DNA of 64,000 nt from Roseibium litorale (GTDB lineage Bacteria; Pseudomonadota; Alphaproteobacteria; Rhizobiales; Stappiaceae): NCBI RefSeq assembly GCF_014842915.1, contig NZ_JACYXI010000006.1, forward strand, positions 1 to 64,000. Reading direction: 5' to 3'. The stretch's first letter is position 1. Each line of letters opens with the position of its first letter. This document shows, one piece after another, positions 12,843-21,391 of this stretch. The notes under the pieces are model-generated. The model had not been told where the DNA came from, searched no databases, and saw only the letters and a program-made list of their open reading frames with translations. The position numbers and the translations under genes were made by a program.

Positions 12843-13601
12843 ATGAGCGAAGCGGGAAAAAAGACAGCAGGCACGGTTGACGACGCCGAAGTTGCACGCT
12901 TTTCGGCAATGGCGGCAGAATGGTGGGATCCGACCGGCAAATTCCGGCCCCTGCACAAGTTCAGCCCTGTCCGCCTTGGCTATATCAAGGAGAAAGTCAG
13001 CGCCCGGTTTGGCCGCGACCCGAATGCGGCAAACGCGTTCGAAGGCCTGCGGTTCCTGGACATCGGCTGCGGCGGCGGGCTCTTGAGCGAACCCATGGCC
13101 CGGCTCGGCGCAAATGTGGTCGGAGCCGATCCTTCAACGGTCAACATCGAGATTGCCCGTCTTCATGCCAAATCCTCCGGGCTCGACATCGATTACCGGG
13201 CCGAAACAGCCGAGGAACTCGCTGCCGCAGGCGAGACGTTCGACGTGGTTTTCAACATGGAAGTTGTCGAACATGTGGCTGACGTTCCGTTGTTCCTCAG
13301 CGAAACGGCCCGCATGGTCCGCCCCGGCGGCCTGATGTTCGTCGCGACCATCAACCGTACTCTTAAGGCCTACGCACTTGCCATCGTCGGGGCGGAATAC
13401 GTCCTGCGCTGGCTGCCCAAGGGCACCCACACCTATGAAAAGCTGGTTCGCCCGCAGGAAATCGAAACGCCGCTGGCCAAGGCAGGCATGAGCGTGATCG
13501 ACCGCTGCGGCGTCACCTTCAATCCGCTGACAGACACCTGGAACCGGGCCCGGGACATGGATGTGAACTATATGCTCCTTGCCGAGCGCCCGAAGTCGTG
13601 A
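12843..13601 (+). CDS. ubiG: Ubiquinone biosynthesis O-methyltransferase UbiG
   Basis: A 252-residue SAM-dependent methyltransferase performing both O-methylations in ubiquinone synthesis. The family-specific N-terminus [20 protein letters not shown] is present, followed by SAM motif [19 protein letters not shown] and the [11 protein letters not shown] region. Start 12843 has a purine-rich ribosome site (GGAAAGGAAC) and removes a 38-codon unlikely extension. It is divergent from lysC with 183 bases between starts, the arrangement seen in other Rhizobiales. Confidence 0.96.
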   Translation: MSEAGKKTAGTVDDAEVARFSAMAAEWWDPTGKFRPLHKFSPVRLGYIKEKVSARFGRDPNAANAFEGLRFLDIGCGGGLLSEPMARLGANVVGADPSTVNIEIARLHAKSSGLDIDYRAETAEELAAAGETFDVVFNMEVVEHVADVPLFLSETARMVRPGGLMFVATINRTLKAYALAIVGAEYVLRWLPKGTHTYEKLVRPQEIETPLAKAGMSVIDRCGVTFNPLTDTWNRARDMDVNYMLLAERPKS

Positions 13602-13615
13602 GTGGAGTGAACCAG

Positions 13616-14305
13616 ATGGAGCCAATTGTCTTTGTACCGGGCCTTCTGTGCACGGAAACCCTCTATGCACCGCAGATCGTCGCCTTCGCCGATCGCCCGA
13701 TCATGGTCGCCGACCACCGGCAGCACAGCACCATTCCGGAGATCGCCGCTGATATCCTGTCCAAGGCGCCTGAGCGTTTCGCGCTCGCAGGCCTATCCAT
13801 GGGCGGCTATATCAGCATGGAAATCATGCGCCAGGCACCCGAGCGCGTGTCCCGGCTTGCCCTTCTCGACACGAACCCGCGAGCCGACACGCCGGAGCAG
13901 ACCGAACGGCGTCAGTTTCTGATCAAACTGACCCGCGAGAAGGGGTTCACGAAGGTTCCGCACCTGCTCTATCCAGGCTTCGTCCATGAAAAACGGCTGG
14001 AAGACGAGGATCTGAAGGCAACCGTCGTGGAAATGGCCAATGACACCGGACCGGATGCCTTCATACGGCAGATGGAAGCGATCATGGCCCGGGACGACGC
14101 GCGTCCCTTCCTGCCTTCCATTTCGTGTCCGACGCTGGTCGTGGTCGGCGATGGTGACACCCTCACCCCGCCCTCTCTGGCCCAGGAAATCCATGAGCTT
14201 ATTCCAGACAGCGAGCTGGTGACCATTGCAGGCAGCGGGCATCTGTCGACACTTGAGGCACCCGATGAGGTCATTGCTGCACTCTCGGCCTGGCTCACCC
14301 GCTGA
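13616..14305 (+). CDS. Alpha/beta-fold hydrolase
   Basis: A 229-residue small alpha/beta hydrolase. The oxyanion region VFVPGLLC comes first, followed by the nucleophile elbow GLSMGGYIS (Ser), an Asp in VVGDGDTLTPP and the His in GSGHLSTLE, so the catalytic triad is complete. Substrate unknown; the compact form without a large cap resembles esterases or 2-succinyl-type hydrolases. It directly follows ubiG. A GTG at 13598 overlapping the ubiG stop is possible, but ATG 13616 has a GGAG site at good distance. Confidence 0.8.
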   Translation: MEPIVFVPGLLCTETLYAPQIVAFADRPIMVADHRQHSTIPEIAADILSKAPERFALAGLSMGGYISMEIMRQAPERVSRLALLDTNPRADTPEQTERRQFLIKLTREKGFTKVPHLLYPGFVHEKRLEDEDLKATVVEMANDTGPDAFIRQMEAIMARDDARPFLPSISCPTLVVVGDGDTLTPPSLAQEIHELIPDSELVTIAGSGHLSTLEAPDEVIAALSAWLTR

Positions 14306-14330
14306 AGGATAGCGCTCGAACGAGCTTATG

Positions 14331-16193
14331 TCAGGGCATCAGGACATAGGTACCAGGGGCATTGCCGAGAACCGGGTATCCCTTGCTTGCATTACCAAGC
14401 GGGGGAACCGGAACCGTTGCCGTTGAATGGCTCTCCAGCCAGCCTGTCCAGGCTTCCCACCAGGAGCCTTCCTTCAAAGGCGCTTCGGCTTGCCAGCTTT
14501 TCGGGTCGAGATAGCCGTCGCCCGCCGAGCTGGCCCGGATGCGGTAGTGGCGGTGCGGATGCCCCGGCTCACTGACAATGCCCGCATTATGCCCGCCGGA
14601 GGTCAGCGCGAACGTCACTTCCTGCTCCGCCAGATGGCAGATCTTGAAGACCGAGCGCCAGGGCGCGACGTGATCCTGCTCCGTTCCAACAGCAAAGACC
14701 GGGGCCTTGATGTCTTCCACAGCCACCGGTGCACCGTCCACCTTGTAACGGCCCTCGGCAAAGTCATTGTGCAGGAACAGGCTCGTCAGATACTCCGCAT
14801 GCATCCGGTAGGGCATGCGCGTGCCGTCGGCATTCCAGGCCATCAAGTCAAACATCGGCGCCCGCTCGCCCATAAGATACTCACGCACGCCCTTGGACCA
14901 GATCATGTCGTTTGAACGAAGCAACTGGAACGCGCCAGCCATCTGGGATGTATCCAGCCCGCCGCTTTCCCACATCATGTCTTCCAGGAAGGAAACCGCG
15001 CTCTCGTCGATGAACAGCGTGAGTTCACCTGCGTCCGTGAAATCCACCTGGGCTGCAAAGAGCGACAGGCTTGCCAGCCGGTCATCCCCCCGGTGCGCCA
15101 TCCCCGCTGCCGCGATGGACAGCAGCGTACCGCCAAGGCAATAGCCCGCGGCGTGGGCCTTGCGCGCCCCCGTTATGGCCAGCGCCGCATCAAGTGCCGC
15201 ATCCACGCCGAGCTTGCGGTAATCCTCCATACCCAGCTCCCGGTCTTCCGGACCCGGATTGCGCCAGGACACCATGAAGACCGTGTAGCCTTGGGATACG
15301 AGATATTTCACAAGGGAATTCTGTGGCGACAGATCGAGAATGTAATATTTCATGATCCAGGCTGGAATGATCAGAACCGGTTCGGATTTCACCTCAGGCG
15401 TCTGCGGCTCATACTGGATCAATTCGATCAGATGATTGCGGAAGACGACCTTGCCTGGTGTGACGCCAACCGTCTCGCCCACCCTGTAGTTTTCAGCACC
15501 CGGCGGCGGCAGGCGGCGCATCTGGCGCTCGACGTCTTCCCAGAGATGCTGCAGACCACGAACGAGGTTCTGGCCGCCTTCGGCCTGCGTCTTCTGAAGC
15601 ACTTCCGGATTGGTCAGCAGATAGTTAGAAGGCGAAAAGACATCCAGCAACTGACGGGTGGTGAAGTCGACGACCTTTTCATGGTGGGCGCTGACACCGC
15701 GCACCCCGGTCATCGCATTAGACCACCATTGCTGAGTAAGCAGGAAGTTCTGGGCATAGAGATTGAACGGAAACTGCTTCCATCCCTCGTGGTCGAACCG
15801 CCTGTCCTGTGGCAGCGGCTGAATGCAGGAATGATCTCCCTGGAGCCCGCAAAACGCAGAGAACCGCGCCAGCCGCATCAGTTTGGTCGCTGCCTTTTCG
15901 GCCAGCTTGCCCTGTTTGCCTGGCGAAATGGCCAGGTGAAGGAACCAATCAAGATAGGCGTTCCACAGCGCGACCGGCGAGATGCCCAGGCTCGCACGGG
16001 CGAGAGTTGCACGGGCCACACGGTCCAAGGTCTCGGCAAAGACAGTCGAACCCGGCGTGTCGGGCTCTAACCCGCCGCCAAATCCCGCAGGCACGTCGAA
16101 GGATGGGAAAAACCGCTGGCCGGGAGCCTCAGCAAGATGCCCCACCTCCTGCCCTTTGCGCCGATTTTCCGCCTGCATGAGATCGTCTGCCAT
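14331..16193 (-). CDS. phaC: Poly(3-hydroxyalkanoate) synthase
   Basis: A 620-residue PHA polymerase that joins hydroxyacyl-CoA units, mainly 3-hydroxybutyryl-CoA in this group, on the surface of storage granules. The lipase-like box is AAGYCLGGTLL with the catalytic cysteine, and the N-terminal region (WWSNAMTGVRGVSAHHE) and VFMVSWRNPG are hallmarks of PhaC. The Asp and His of the triad are in the C-terminal third (AVGTEQDHVAPW and SGGHNAG). ATG 16193 is preceded by GGGAG. It is divergent from a phasin gene, giving a PHA storage pair around a shared 215-base regulatory region. Confidence 0.93.
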   Translation of the reverse strand: MADDLMQAENRRKGQEVGHLAEAPGQRFFPSFDVPAGFGGGLEPDTPGSTVFAETLDRVARATLARASLGISPVALWNAYLDWFLHLAISPGKQGKLAEKAATKLMRLARFSAFCGLQGDHSCIQPLPQDRRFDHEGWKQFPFNLYAQNFLLTQQWWSNAMTGVRGVSAHHEKVVDFTTRQLLDVFSPSNYLLTNPEVLQKTQAEGGQNLVRGLQHLWEDVERQMRRLPPPGAENYRVGETVGVTPGKVVFRNHLIELIQYEPQTPEVKSEPVLIIPAWIMKYYILDLSPQNSLVKYLVSQGYTVFMVSWRNPGPEDRELGMEDYRKLGVDAALDAALAITGARKAHAAGYCLGGTLLSIAAAGMAHRGDDRLASLSLFAAQVDFTDAGELTLFIDESAVSFLEDMMWESGGLDTSQMAGAFQLLRSNDMIWSKGVREYLMGERAPMFDLMAWNADGTRMPYRMHAEYLTSLFLHNDFAEGRYKVDGAPVAVEDIKAPVFAVGTEQDHVAPWRSVFKICHLAEQEVTFALTSGGHNAGIVSEPGHPHRHYRIRASSAGDGYLDPKSWQAEAPLKEGSWWEAWTGWLESHSTATVPVPPLGNASKGYPVLGNAPGTYVLMP

Positions 16194-16408
16194 GGGGAAC
16201 TCCCACTTTAAGCCTCGCATCTTGCACCGCCGGAGCCTTGTCACATGTTTTGATGAACGCAATGAGGCAGATCAAAATTCTGACATCTAATTGGTGTTAT
16301 CGTTGGGTAAGGAAAAATCCAGAATTGAACCGGGATCCCTGCCGCCATGAGCCGTGGCCTCACATGGTCAATCCGCCCGGCCATCAGCTGCAGGAAGAGG
16401 AGGATGAA

Positions 16409-16912
16409 ATGTCAGACAAGCAGACGAGCTCACCCTTTGACTTGATGAATGTCTTCACGACCCCCTGGCAGTTTCCAAACCTGTCGGCCTGGTCTTTCGC
16501 GGAAACGGAAGACAAGCTGGAGGAACGGGCTTTTTCCAATCTTCAGCGCATCAACCGTACCCTCTGGGATCAGACGGAAAGGGCCCTGGAAGATCACATG
16601 GCCTTTGCCACCCAGCGCCTGCACGAAGATTTCGAATGCGCCAAGTCTCTGACGGCCTGCCGCATGCCGGACGAGATAATGGGCACCTTGCAGGCCTTCT
16701 ACACCCGCATGGCCGAGGACTATCAGACCCATGGCCGCAAGCAGATGGAAATGCTGCAGGCGGGCTTCAGCGAAGGTCTCGCCAATGCGGAAGAACTGGG
16801 GGAAGCGGCATTGGAAGCGGCCTCCGAACTAACGAAGGTTGCCGAAGAAACCATGCACGAGCCGGCGGTTCAGCTTCAGACCCGCCGCACGCCGAAGGCA
16901 AGCGCGGCCTGA
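16409..16912 (+). CDS. Phasin-family protein (PHA granule-associated)
   Basis: A 167-residue, mostly alpha-helical, acidic and amphipathic protein divergent from phaC. Phasins coat PHA granules and set their size and number. The helical composition (long A/E/L/Q-rich stretches, e.g. AEDYQTHGRKQMEMLQAGF) and the location support the call, though phasins are too divergent for a motif-level proof. ATG 16409 follows AGGAGG. The frame is open 57 codons further upstream, but that part runs through the phaC promoter region and looks non-coding. Confidence 0.75.
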   Translation: MSDKQTSSPFDLMNVFTTPWQFPNLSAWSFAETEDKLEERAFSNLQRINRTLWDQTERALEDHMAFATQRLHEDFECAKSLTACRMPDEIMGTLQAFYTRMAEDYQTHGRKQMEMLQAGFSEGLANAEELGEAALEAASELTKVAEETMHEPAVQLQTRRTPKASAA

Positions 16913-16979
16913 TCGGCCAAAGAGCAGCATTCGACGCCGGAGCTCGCCTCAACGAGACGGCTCCGGCGCATGGCTTCAT

Positions 16980-17516
16980 TCAATTCTTGTCTTCAGGAAG
17001 GTCCGGCAACGGCAGCACCGCGATGCCTTCGTCGAGCAATTCTCGGGCATCCTGTGGCGATGTCTGGCCGTAAATATTGCGCTCTTCCGCCTCGCCGTAG
17101 TGGATCTTGCGCGCCTCTTCGGCGAAGTTCGGCCCAACGTTCTCAGAACTCTCGATGACTTTGCGGCGGATCGTCTTCAACCCCTCCAGCATTTCCCGAT
17201 AGGCAGGGTTCGCGGCCAGCAACGCACTGGCCTGCTGAACTGCAGCGGCAGCCTCGACTGAGACCACTGGCGCAGGGGACGGGGCAGATTCAGCAGGCAC
17301 CGCTTCTGGAGCCTGCACGGCCGCTTCCTGCCGCCGCGTTTCCTTCGACCGGCTGGTCGACACAGACGGGGCCATCAGCCGCTTATGGATGTCGCCAGAC
17401 CCGCAATGGGGACAGGTCACAAGCCGCAAGGCACATTGCTTGTCGAAGTCATCGGAATTCCGGAACCAGCCTTCAAACTCATGGGCCAGTTCGCACATCA
17501 GGGAATAACGGATCAC
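16980..17516 (-). CDS. DUF1178 family protein
   Basis: A 178-residue protein of unknown function starting MIRYSLMCELAHEFEGWF, the characteristic DUF1178 opening. CPHCGSGDIHKRLMAP looks like half of a zinc ribbon or knuckle, completed by the N-terminal Cys/His. The middle is P/A-rich and probably flexible; the C-terminus (EEARKIHYGEAEERNIYGQ) is conserved in the family. It overlaps the upstream nitrilase-family gene by 4 bases, so the two are translationally coupled, as in related genomes. Confidence 0.88.
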   Translation of the reverse strand: MIRYSLMCELAHEFEGWFRNSDDFDKQCALRLVTCPHCGSGDIHKRLMAPSVSTSRSKETRRQEAAVQAPEAVPAESAPSPAPVVSVEAAAAVQQASALLAANPAYREMLEGLKTIRRKVIESSENVGPNFAEEARKIHYGEAEERNIYGQTSPQDARELLDEGIAVLPLPDLPEDKN

Positions 17517-18373
17517 GCCTGCGCCTCCGCACCGGCTGCATCCTGTGCCAGGGAAATAGCAAACGCGCGCTCATTCGCGATGGCCGGGATCCGCTGACGG
17601 GCCTTGAGCACCTGTTCCGGATCGATCTTCGCCGTTACAAAGCCAGGGACAGCTTCCTGCTGCTCGGCAATCACGGTGCCCCAGGGATCAACGATCAGGC
17701 TGTGCCCGTAGGTCTCACGCCCGTCCTCATGCTTGCCGCCCTGCGCCGCACTGACAACATAAGCGCCGTTCTCGATCGCACGGGCGCGCTGAAGCACATG
17801 CCAATGCGCTTCCCCTGTCTGCCGGGTAAAGGCAGCAGGCATGGTCAGGAGCCCAGCACCCTCACGGGCCTGGGTCCGGAAAATCGCAGGGAAACGCACG
17901 TCATAGCAAACCGCCATTCCCATCCGGATCCAGGGAAGATCGAACACGGTCGAGGTCTCTCCCGGTTGATAGGTTGCAGATTCACGCCAGCTTTCCCCGT
18001 TTGGCAAATCGACATCGAACATATGGATCTTGTCATAGCGGGCAGCGATGCGGCCATCCGGGGCAATCAGGAACGCCCTGTTGGCCACCTTGCCATCCCC
18101 ACGAGGAATGGCGAGCGAGCCCACATGGATCCAGACGTCCAATTCCATCGCGAGAGACCGGAAGCTGGCCAGCGTCGGATCCTGCTCCTCAGGCCGGATG
18201 CGTTCCAGCAGCTCATCCCGGCTGCGGACAAGCACATTGGTCATCTCAGGTGTCTGGATGAACTGCGCGCCTGCAGCAGCGGCCTGGCGGATCAGATCTG
18301 TGCTGACCTCAAGGTTCGCCAGAACATCCTTGCTGCTGCGAAGCTGAACACAGGCTGCGGTAAACTCGGTCAT
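17513..18373 (-). CDS. Carbon-nitrogen hydrolase (Nit/omega-amidase type)
   Basis: A 286-residue nitrilase-superfamily amidase. The Glu-Lys-Cys triad is visible in order: TPEMTN (Glu), RYDKIHMFDV (Lys) and MAVCYDVRFP (Cys). Within the superfamily it looks closest to Nit1/Nit2-like enzymes, which clean up deaminated glutathione or hydrolyse omega-amides; the exact substrate is inference. It precedes and overlaps the DUF1178 gene and follows grxC, linking a possible glutathione-repair enzyme with a glutaredoxin. Confidence 0.9.
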   Translation of the reverse strand: MTEFTAACVQLRSSKDVLANLEVSTDLIRQAAAAGAQFIQTPEMTNVLVRSRDELLERIRPEEQDPTLASFRSLAMELDVWIHVGSLAIPRGDGKVANRAFLIAPDGRIAARYDKIHMFDVDLPNGESWRESATYQPGETSTVFDLPWIRMGMAVCYDVRFPAIFRTQAREGAGLLTMPAAFTRQTGEAHWHVLQRARAIENGAYVVSAAQGGKHEDGRETYGHSLIVDPWGTVIAEQQEAVPGFVTAKIDPEQVLKARQRIPAIANERAFAISLAQDAAGAEAQA

Positions 18374-18405
18374 TCGGGGCTCCTGGACGGTCTCTCAAAC
18401 AGGCA

Positions 18406-18663
18406 TCATGCGCCCAGCAGCGCATCCAGCTTTCCGGAGCGGTCAAGCTCATGAAGGTCATCACAGCCGCCGACGTGCCTGCCGCCAATAAAGACCTGCG
18501 GGAAGGTCGAACGGCCATTCGCCTTCTGGATCATCTGCTTGCGCAGATTTTGATCAAAGGTCGCGTCATGCTCGGTGTAGGAAACACCCTTCTTGTCCAG
18601 AAGACGTTTCGCCGCCGTGCAATAACCGCAGAGCTGGCGGGTATAAATAATAACTTCGGCCAT
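18406..18663 (-). CDS. grxC: Glutaredoxin 3 family protein
   Basis: An 85-residue glutaredoxin that uses glutathione to reduce protein disulfides. The active site is CGYC rather than the classical CPYC, within IIYTRQLCGYCTAAKRLL. The cis-proline and glutathione-binding features STFPQVFIGGRHVGGCDDL are intact. ATG 18663 has an AGAGGA ribosome site; the 13-codon upstream extension is not family-like. It lies between comF and the nitrilase gene on the same strand. Confidence 0.93.
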   Translation of the reverse strand: MAEVIIYTRQLCGYCTAAKRLLDKKGVSYTEHDATFDQNLRKQMIQKANGRSTFPQVFIGGRHVGGCDDLHELDRSGKLDALLGA

Positions 18664-18810
18664 GCGACATCCTCTTTCAGCCTGGAGAAAACGGGCTCTC
18701 ACCGGCGGATAGCGGAGGAGAACGACGCCCTGATTTGATCCAATCTATATGTGGCTAATGACCAGAAACGCAAGATTTTGCAAGAGCCGGTTCCCGATCC
18801 TGATCCCGTC

Positions 18811-19608
18811 TCAGGCTTCTTCAGGAACGGCCAGGGCGAAGGTCAAGACATCGACGCGCGACGCACCTGCCTTCTTGAGCACGCGGGCACAGGCCGAGGC
18901 GGTCGACCCTGTGGTCATCACGTCATCGACCAGAACGACAGCCCGGCCGAAAACATCGGTCACGTATCCCGCCCGGATAGCAAATGCGCCTCGCACGTTT
19001 TTCTGCCGGGACGCGGCATCCAGACCGACTTGCTGCCGGGTACGGCGTGTCCTGGCCAGCAACATGGGCTCGTGCGTGCACCCCGCCGCCCGGGCGACTG
19101 CCGCCGCGAGGTCGGCGGACTGATTGAACCGGCGGCACAAAAGCCGCCACCGGTGCAGGGGAACAGGAAGGACCAGGCTTTCCGGAGACAGAAGCTCCTG
19201 ACCCGCGCGGGCCATCCACTCCCCCATCGGCTTGCCAAGGTCCCTGTGACGGGCGAACTTCAGCGCCAGGACCATCTGACGGGCAGGCCCCTCGTATCTG
19301 GCCACGGAGCGGGACCGGTCAAAGACCGGCGGATCCATAATGGCCCGTGCGCTCAACGCCCCCTCCCCCATGTCGTGCGGTAAGGGAGTGCCATAGCGCT
19401 CGCACACCGGGTTTTCCAGAAAAGGCATATCCATCCAGCAAGAGGGGCAGAGCCCCCCTGTGTGCCCGGTCCTGCAACCGCAGGCCAGACAGCGCGGCGG
19501 CAGAAGAAGGTCCAGCACCGCAGAGGCACAAATCCTTCCCGCCTTTAAAGAACGGCTTCCCGACATCCTCCGCCCCCCAGGTCCCAAACGCTGGCAACAG
19601 TCTATCAT
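18811..19608 (-). CDS. comF: ComF family protein (phosphoribosyltransferase fold)
   Basis: A 265-residue protein with an N-terminal zinc-binding segment (PPRCLACGCRTG and CPSCW) and a C-terminal PRTase domain with the PRPP loop AVVLVDDVMTTGSTASAC. ComF proteins assist uptake of DNA in competent species; in most alphaproteobacteria the role is uncertain. The open frame continues far upstream across the divergent methyltransferase gene and cannot all be real. ATG 19608 is chosen, but 19566 (MSGSRSLKAG) is also possible and neither has an ideal ribosome site. Confidence 0.88.
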   Translation of the reverse strand: MIDCCQRLGPGGRRMSGSRSLKAGRICASAVLDLLLPPRCLACGCRTGHTGGLCPSCWMDMPFLENPVCERYGTPLPHDMGEGALSARAIMDPPVFDRSRSVARYEGPARQMVLALKFARHRDLGKPMGEWMARAGQELLSPESLVLPVPLHRWRLLCRRFNQSADLAAAVARAAGCTHEPMLLARTRRTRQQVGLDAASRQKNVRGAFAIRAGYVTDVFGRAVVLVDDVMTTGSTASACARVLKKAGASRVDVLTFALAVPEEA

Positions 19609-19669
19609 GTTTTGACGCGCCAGCCTGAAAGACGCATATGTGTCGGCAATATCAGGACCCGATACCCAA

Positions 19670-20566
19670 ATGACCCAGCCTCTTCTCTTCGACCGCACGC
19701 TCTTGAAGGCCCGGCGCCTGCGCGCATTGCAAACCGCGAAACAAGGGTCAGACTTTCTGCTCGAGATGGTCGCAGAGGATCTCGCCGAGCGTTTGACTGC
19801 CATCAGCCGCGCCTTTCCGCTGGCGCTCGACCTCGGTGGACACACCGGGCGCATCGCCGCAGTCCTGAGGGCAAGCGGCAAGGCGGGAACGGTACTGCGC
19901 GGAGATCTCCTTGTTGCAGATCCGAACCTGCCGCCTCCCGATCTGGTGCTGGATGATGAACTGCCCCCGCTTGCGCAAGGCCAGTTCGACCTGATTGCCT
20001 CCGGCCTCAGCCTGCAATGGGCCAATGACTTGCCGGGCGCCCTGATCCAGATCCGTCAAGCGCTCAAACCGGATGGCCTGTTCCTCGGCGTTCTGCTGGG
20101 CGGCGACACCTTGCATGAATTGCGCGATGTCCTGATGCGGGCGGAACTGGAACTGACGGGAGGAGCAGCCCCCCGGGTTTCGCCATTCGCGGACACGCGC
20201 GATCTTGGGGGTTTGCTGCAGCGGGCAGGCTTTGCCCTGCCTGTCACCGACATGGACCGGCTGACCGTACGCTACAGCTCTCTCTTTGCCCTGATGGCGG
20301 ATCTCCGGGCCATGGGCGGCACATCCATTCTGGCCGAACGAAGCCGTAAGCCGCTGACCCGGGCCATTTTCCTGCGCGCCGCCGAGCTCTATGCCGAAGA
20401 TTACGCTGATCCGGACGGGCGCATCCGGGCCACCTTCACGCTGATGTCCCTCTCAGGCTGGTCACCACATGAAAGCCAGCAGAAGCCATTACGTCCGGGC
20501 TCAGCCAAAACAAGCCTCGCCGATGCGCTCGGCGCACGCAAACCACCGGTTTCAGATCAGCCATAA
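19670..20566 (+). CDS. SAM-dependent methyltransferase (BioC/NDUFAF5-like)
   Basis: A 298-residue class I methyltransferase. The SAM site is degenerate at ALDLGGHTGRIAAVL, with a later SGLSLQWANDLPGALIQI block like that of BioC and the mitochondrial complex I assembly factor NDUFAF5. In alphaproteobacteria this family sits in front of comF as here. The substrate is unproven: it could be protein arginine hydroxylation/methylation for complex I or another target. ATG 19670 is chosen; GTG 19640 would add ten residues. Confidence 0.82.
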   Translation: MTQPLLFDRTLLKARRLRALQTAKQGSDFLLEMVAEDLAERLTAISRAFPLALDLGGHTGRIAAVLRASGKAGTVLRGDLLVADPNLPPPDLVLDDELPPLAQGQFDLIASGLSLQWANDLPGALIQIRQALKPDGLFLGVLLGGDTLHELRDVLMRAELELTGGAAPRVSPFADTRDLGGLLQRAGFALPVTDMDRLTVRYSSLFALMADLRAMGGTSILAERSRKPLTRAIFLRAAELYAEDYADPDGRIRATFTLMSLSGWSPHESQQKPLRPGSAKTSLADALGARKPPVSDQP

Positions 20567-20574
20567 ACGAAAAA

Positions 20575-20599
20575 GGGCAGCTAGAAGCCGCCCATTTTT
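20575..20599. terminator. Terminator between methyltransferase gene and flp pilin gene
   Basis: A 7-bp stem with one mismatch (GGGCAGC / GCCGCCC) and a 5-base loop is followed by five T on the plus strand and flanked by a run of A upstream. It can act in both directions between two convergent genes. Confidence 0.65.
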
Positions 20600-20623
20600 C
20601 TGAAACCAATTGGATTTAAAGCA

Positions 20624-20845
20624 TCAGGTCCCGGCGTTATTGAAAGCATTGACAATAACGGTGAACACATCATCGCGGATTGCCTGCCCGATAGCCATCA
20701 GCGTTCCTGTGATTGCGACGCTGATCATGGCAACGATCAGGCCGTATTCAACCATGGTGGCGCCACTTTCGCATTCGCCGAAGCGCCGGAGGAATGCGGA
20801 AACGTTCCGAGTCATTTTCCGCGTGGAATGACCATTGAACGGCAT
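20624..20845 (-). CDS. Flp-family type IVb pilin
   Basis: A 73-residue pilin precursor. After a basic leader it has the prepilin-peptidase site with processing after Gly, followed by the Flp signature GATMVEYGLIVAMISVAITG and a single hydrophobic helix. Flp pilins form tight-adherence (Tad) fibres. ATG 20845 follows AAGGAAGAG at good spacing. No cpa/tad assembly genes are nearby, so it is an orphan that would rely on a Tad system elsewhere. It lies 31 bases downstream of mutT on the same strand. Confidence 0.88.
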   Translation of the reverse strand: MPFNGHSTRKMTRNVSAFLRRFGECESGATMVEYGLIVAMISVAITGTLMAIGQAIRDDVFTVIVNAFNNAGT

Positions 20846-20876
20846 CGCTCTTCCTTTCCGGCTCTCTTTGACGCAT

Positions 20877-21284
20877 CTACCCTGGAACAAGTTCCATCAG
20901 GAACGGGATCAGAGGCTCATCAGCCGGCGGCATCGGATAATCGCGCAACCGGACTGGCCTGACCCATTTGAGGACCTGTCCTTCTTGTCCGGCCGGGTTT
21001 CCTTCCCAGCGTCGGCAGACGTAAAGTGGCATCAAGAGGTGAAAATCCTGGTAAGCGTAGCTCGCAAAGGTAAGGGGTGCGAGGCACGCTTCGTTAACTT
21101 TGATGCCCAGTTCCTCGTCCAGTTCGCGGATCAAAGTTTCCTCGGGACGCTCGCCTTCCTCGACTTTTCCACCCGGAAACTCCCACAAACCCGCCAAAGA
21201 TTTCCCCTCCGGCCTTTGGGCAAGCAGGATCCGGCCATCGGTGTCTACAAGAGCACAGGCGGCAACCAGGACAATTCGGCTCAT
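20877..21284 (-). CDS. mutT: (Deoxy)nucleoside triphosphate pyrophosphohydrolase MutT
   Basis: A 135-residue Nudix hydrolase, probably removing 8-oxo-dGTP from the nucleotide pool. The Nudix box is complete: GGKVEEGERPEETLIRELDE followed by ELGI, matching GX5EX7REUXEEXGU. The surrounding sequence LAQRPEGKSLAGLWEFPGG is typical of true MutT rather than other Nudix subfamilies. It lies just downstream of argJ on the same strand, as in many Rhizobiales. Confidence 0.93.
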   Translation of the reverse strand: MSRIVLVAACALVDTDGRILLAQRPEGKSLAGLWEFPGGKVEEGERPEETLIRELDEELGIKVNEACLAPLTFASYAYQDFHLLMPLYVCRRWEGNPAGQEGQVLKWVRPVRLRDYPMPPADEPLIPFLMELVPG

Positions 21285-21391
21285 TTTGGGTGTTCCAGTG
21301 TCAGACAGGGTGAATACGGCTGATTAACCGTATTCGGAAGGAGAGGTTCAGGAATACGTTGGCGGCGGGGTTTTGCCCCGCCGCATCCAGA

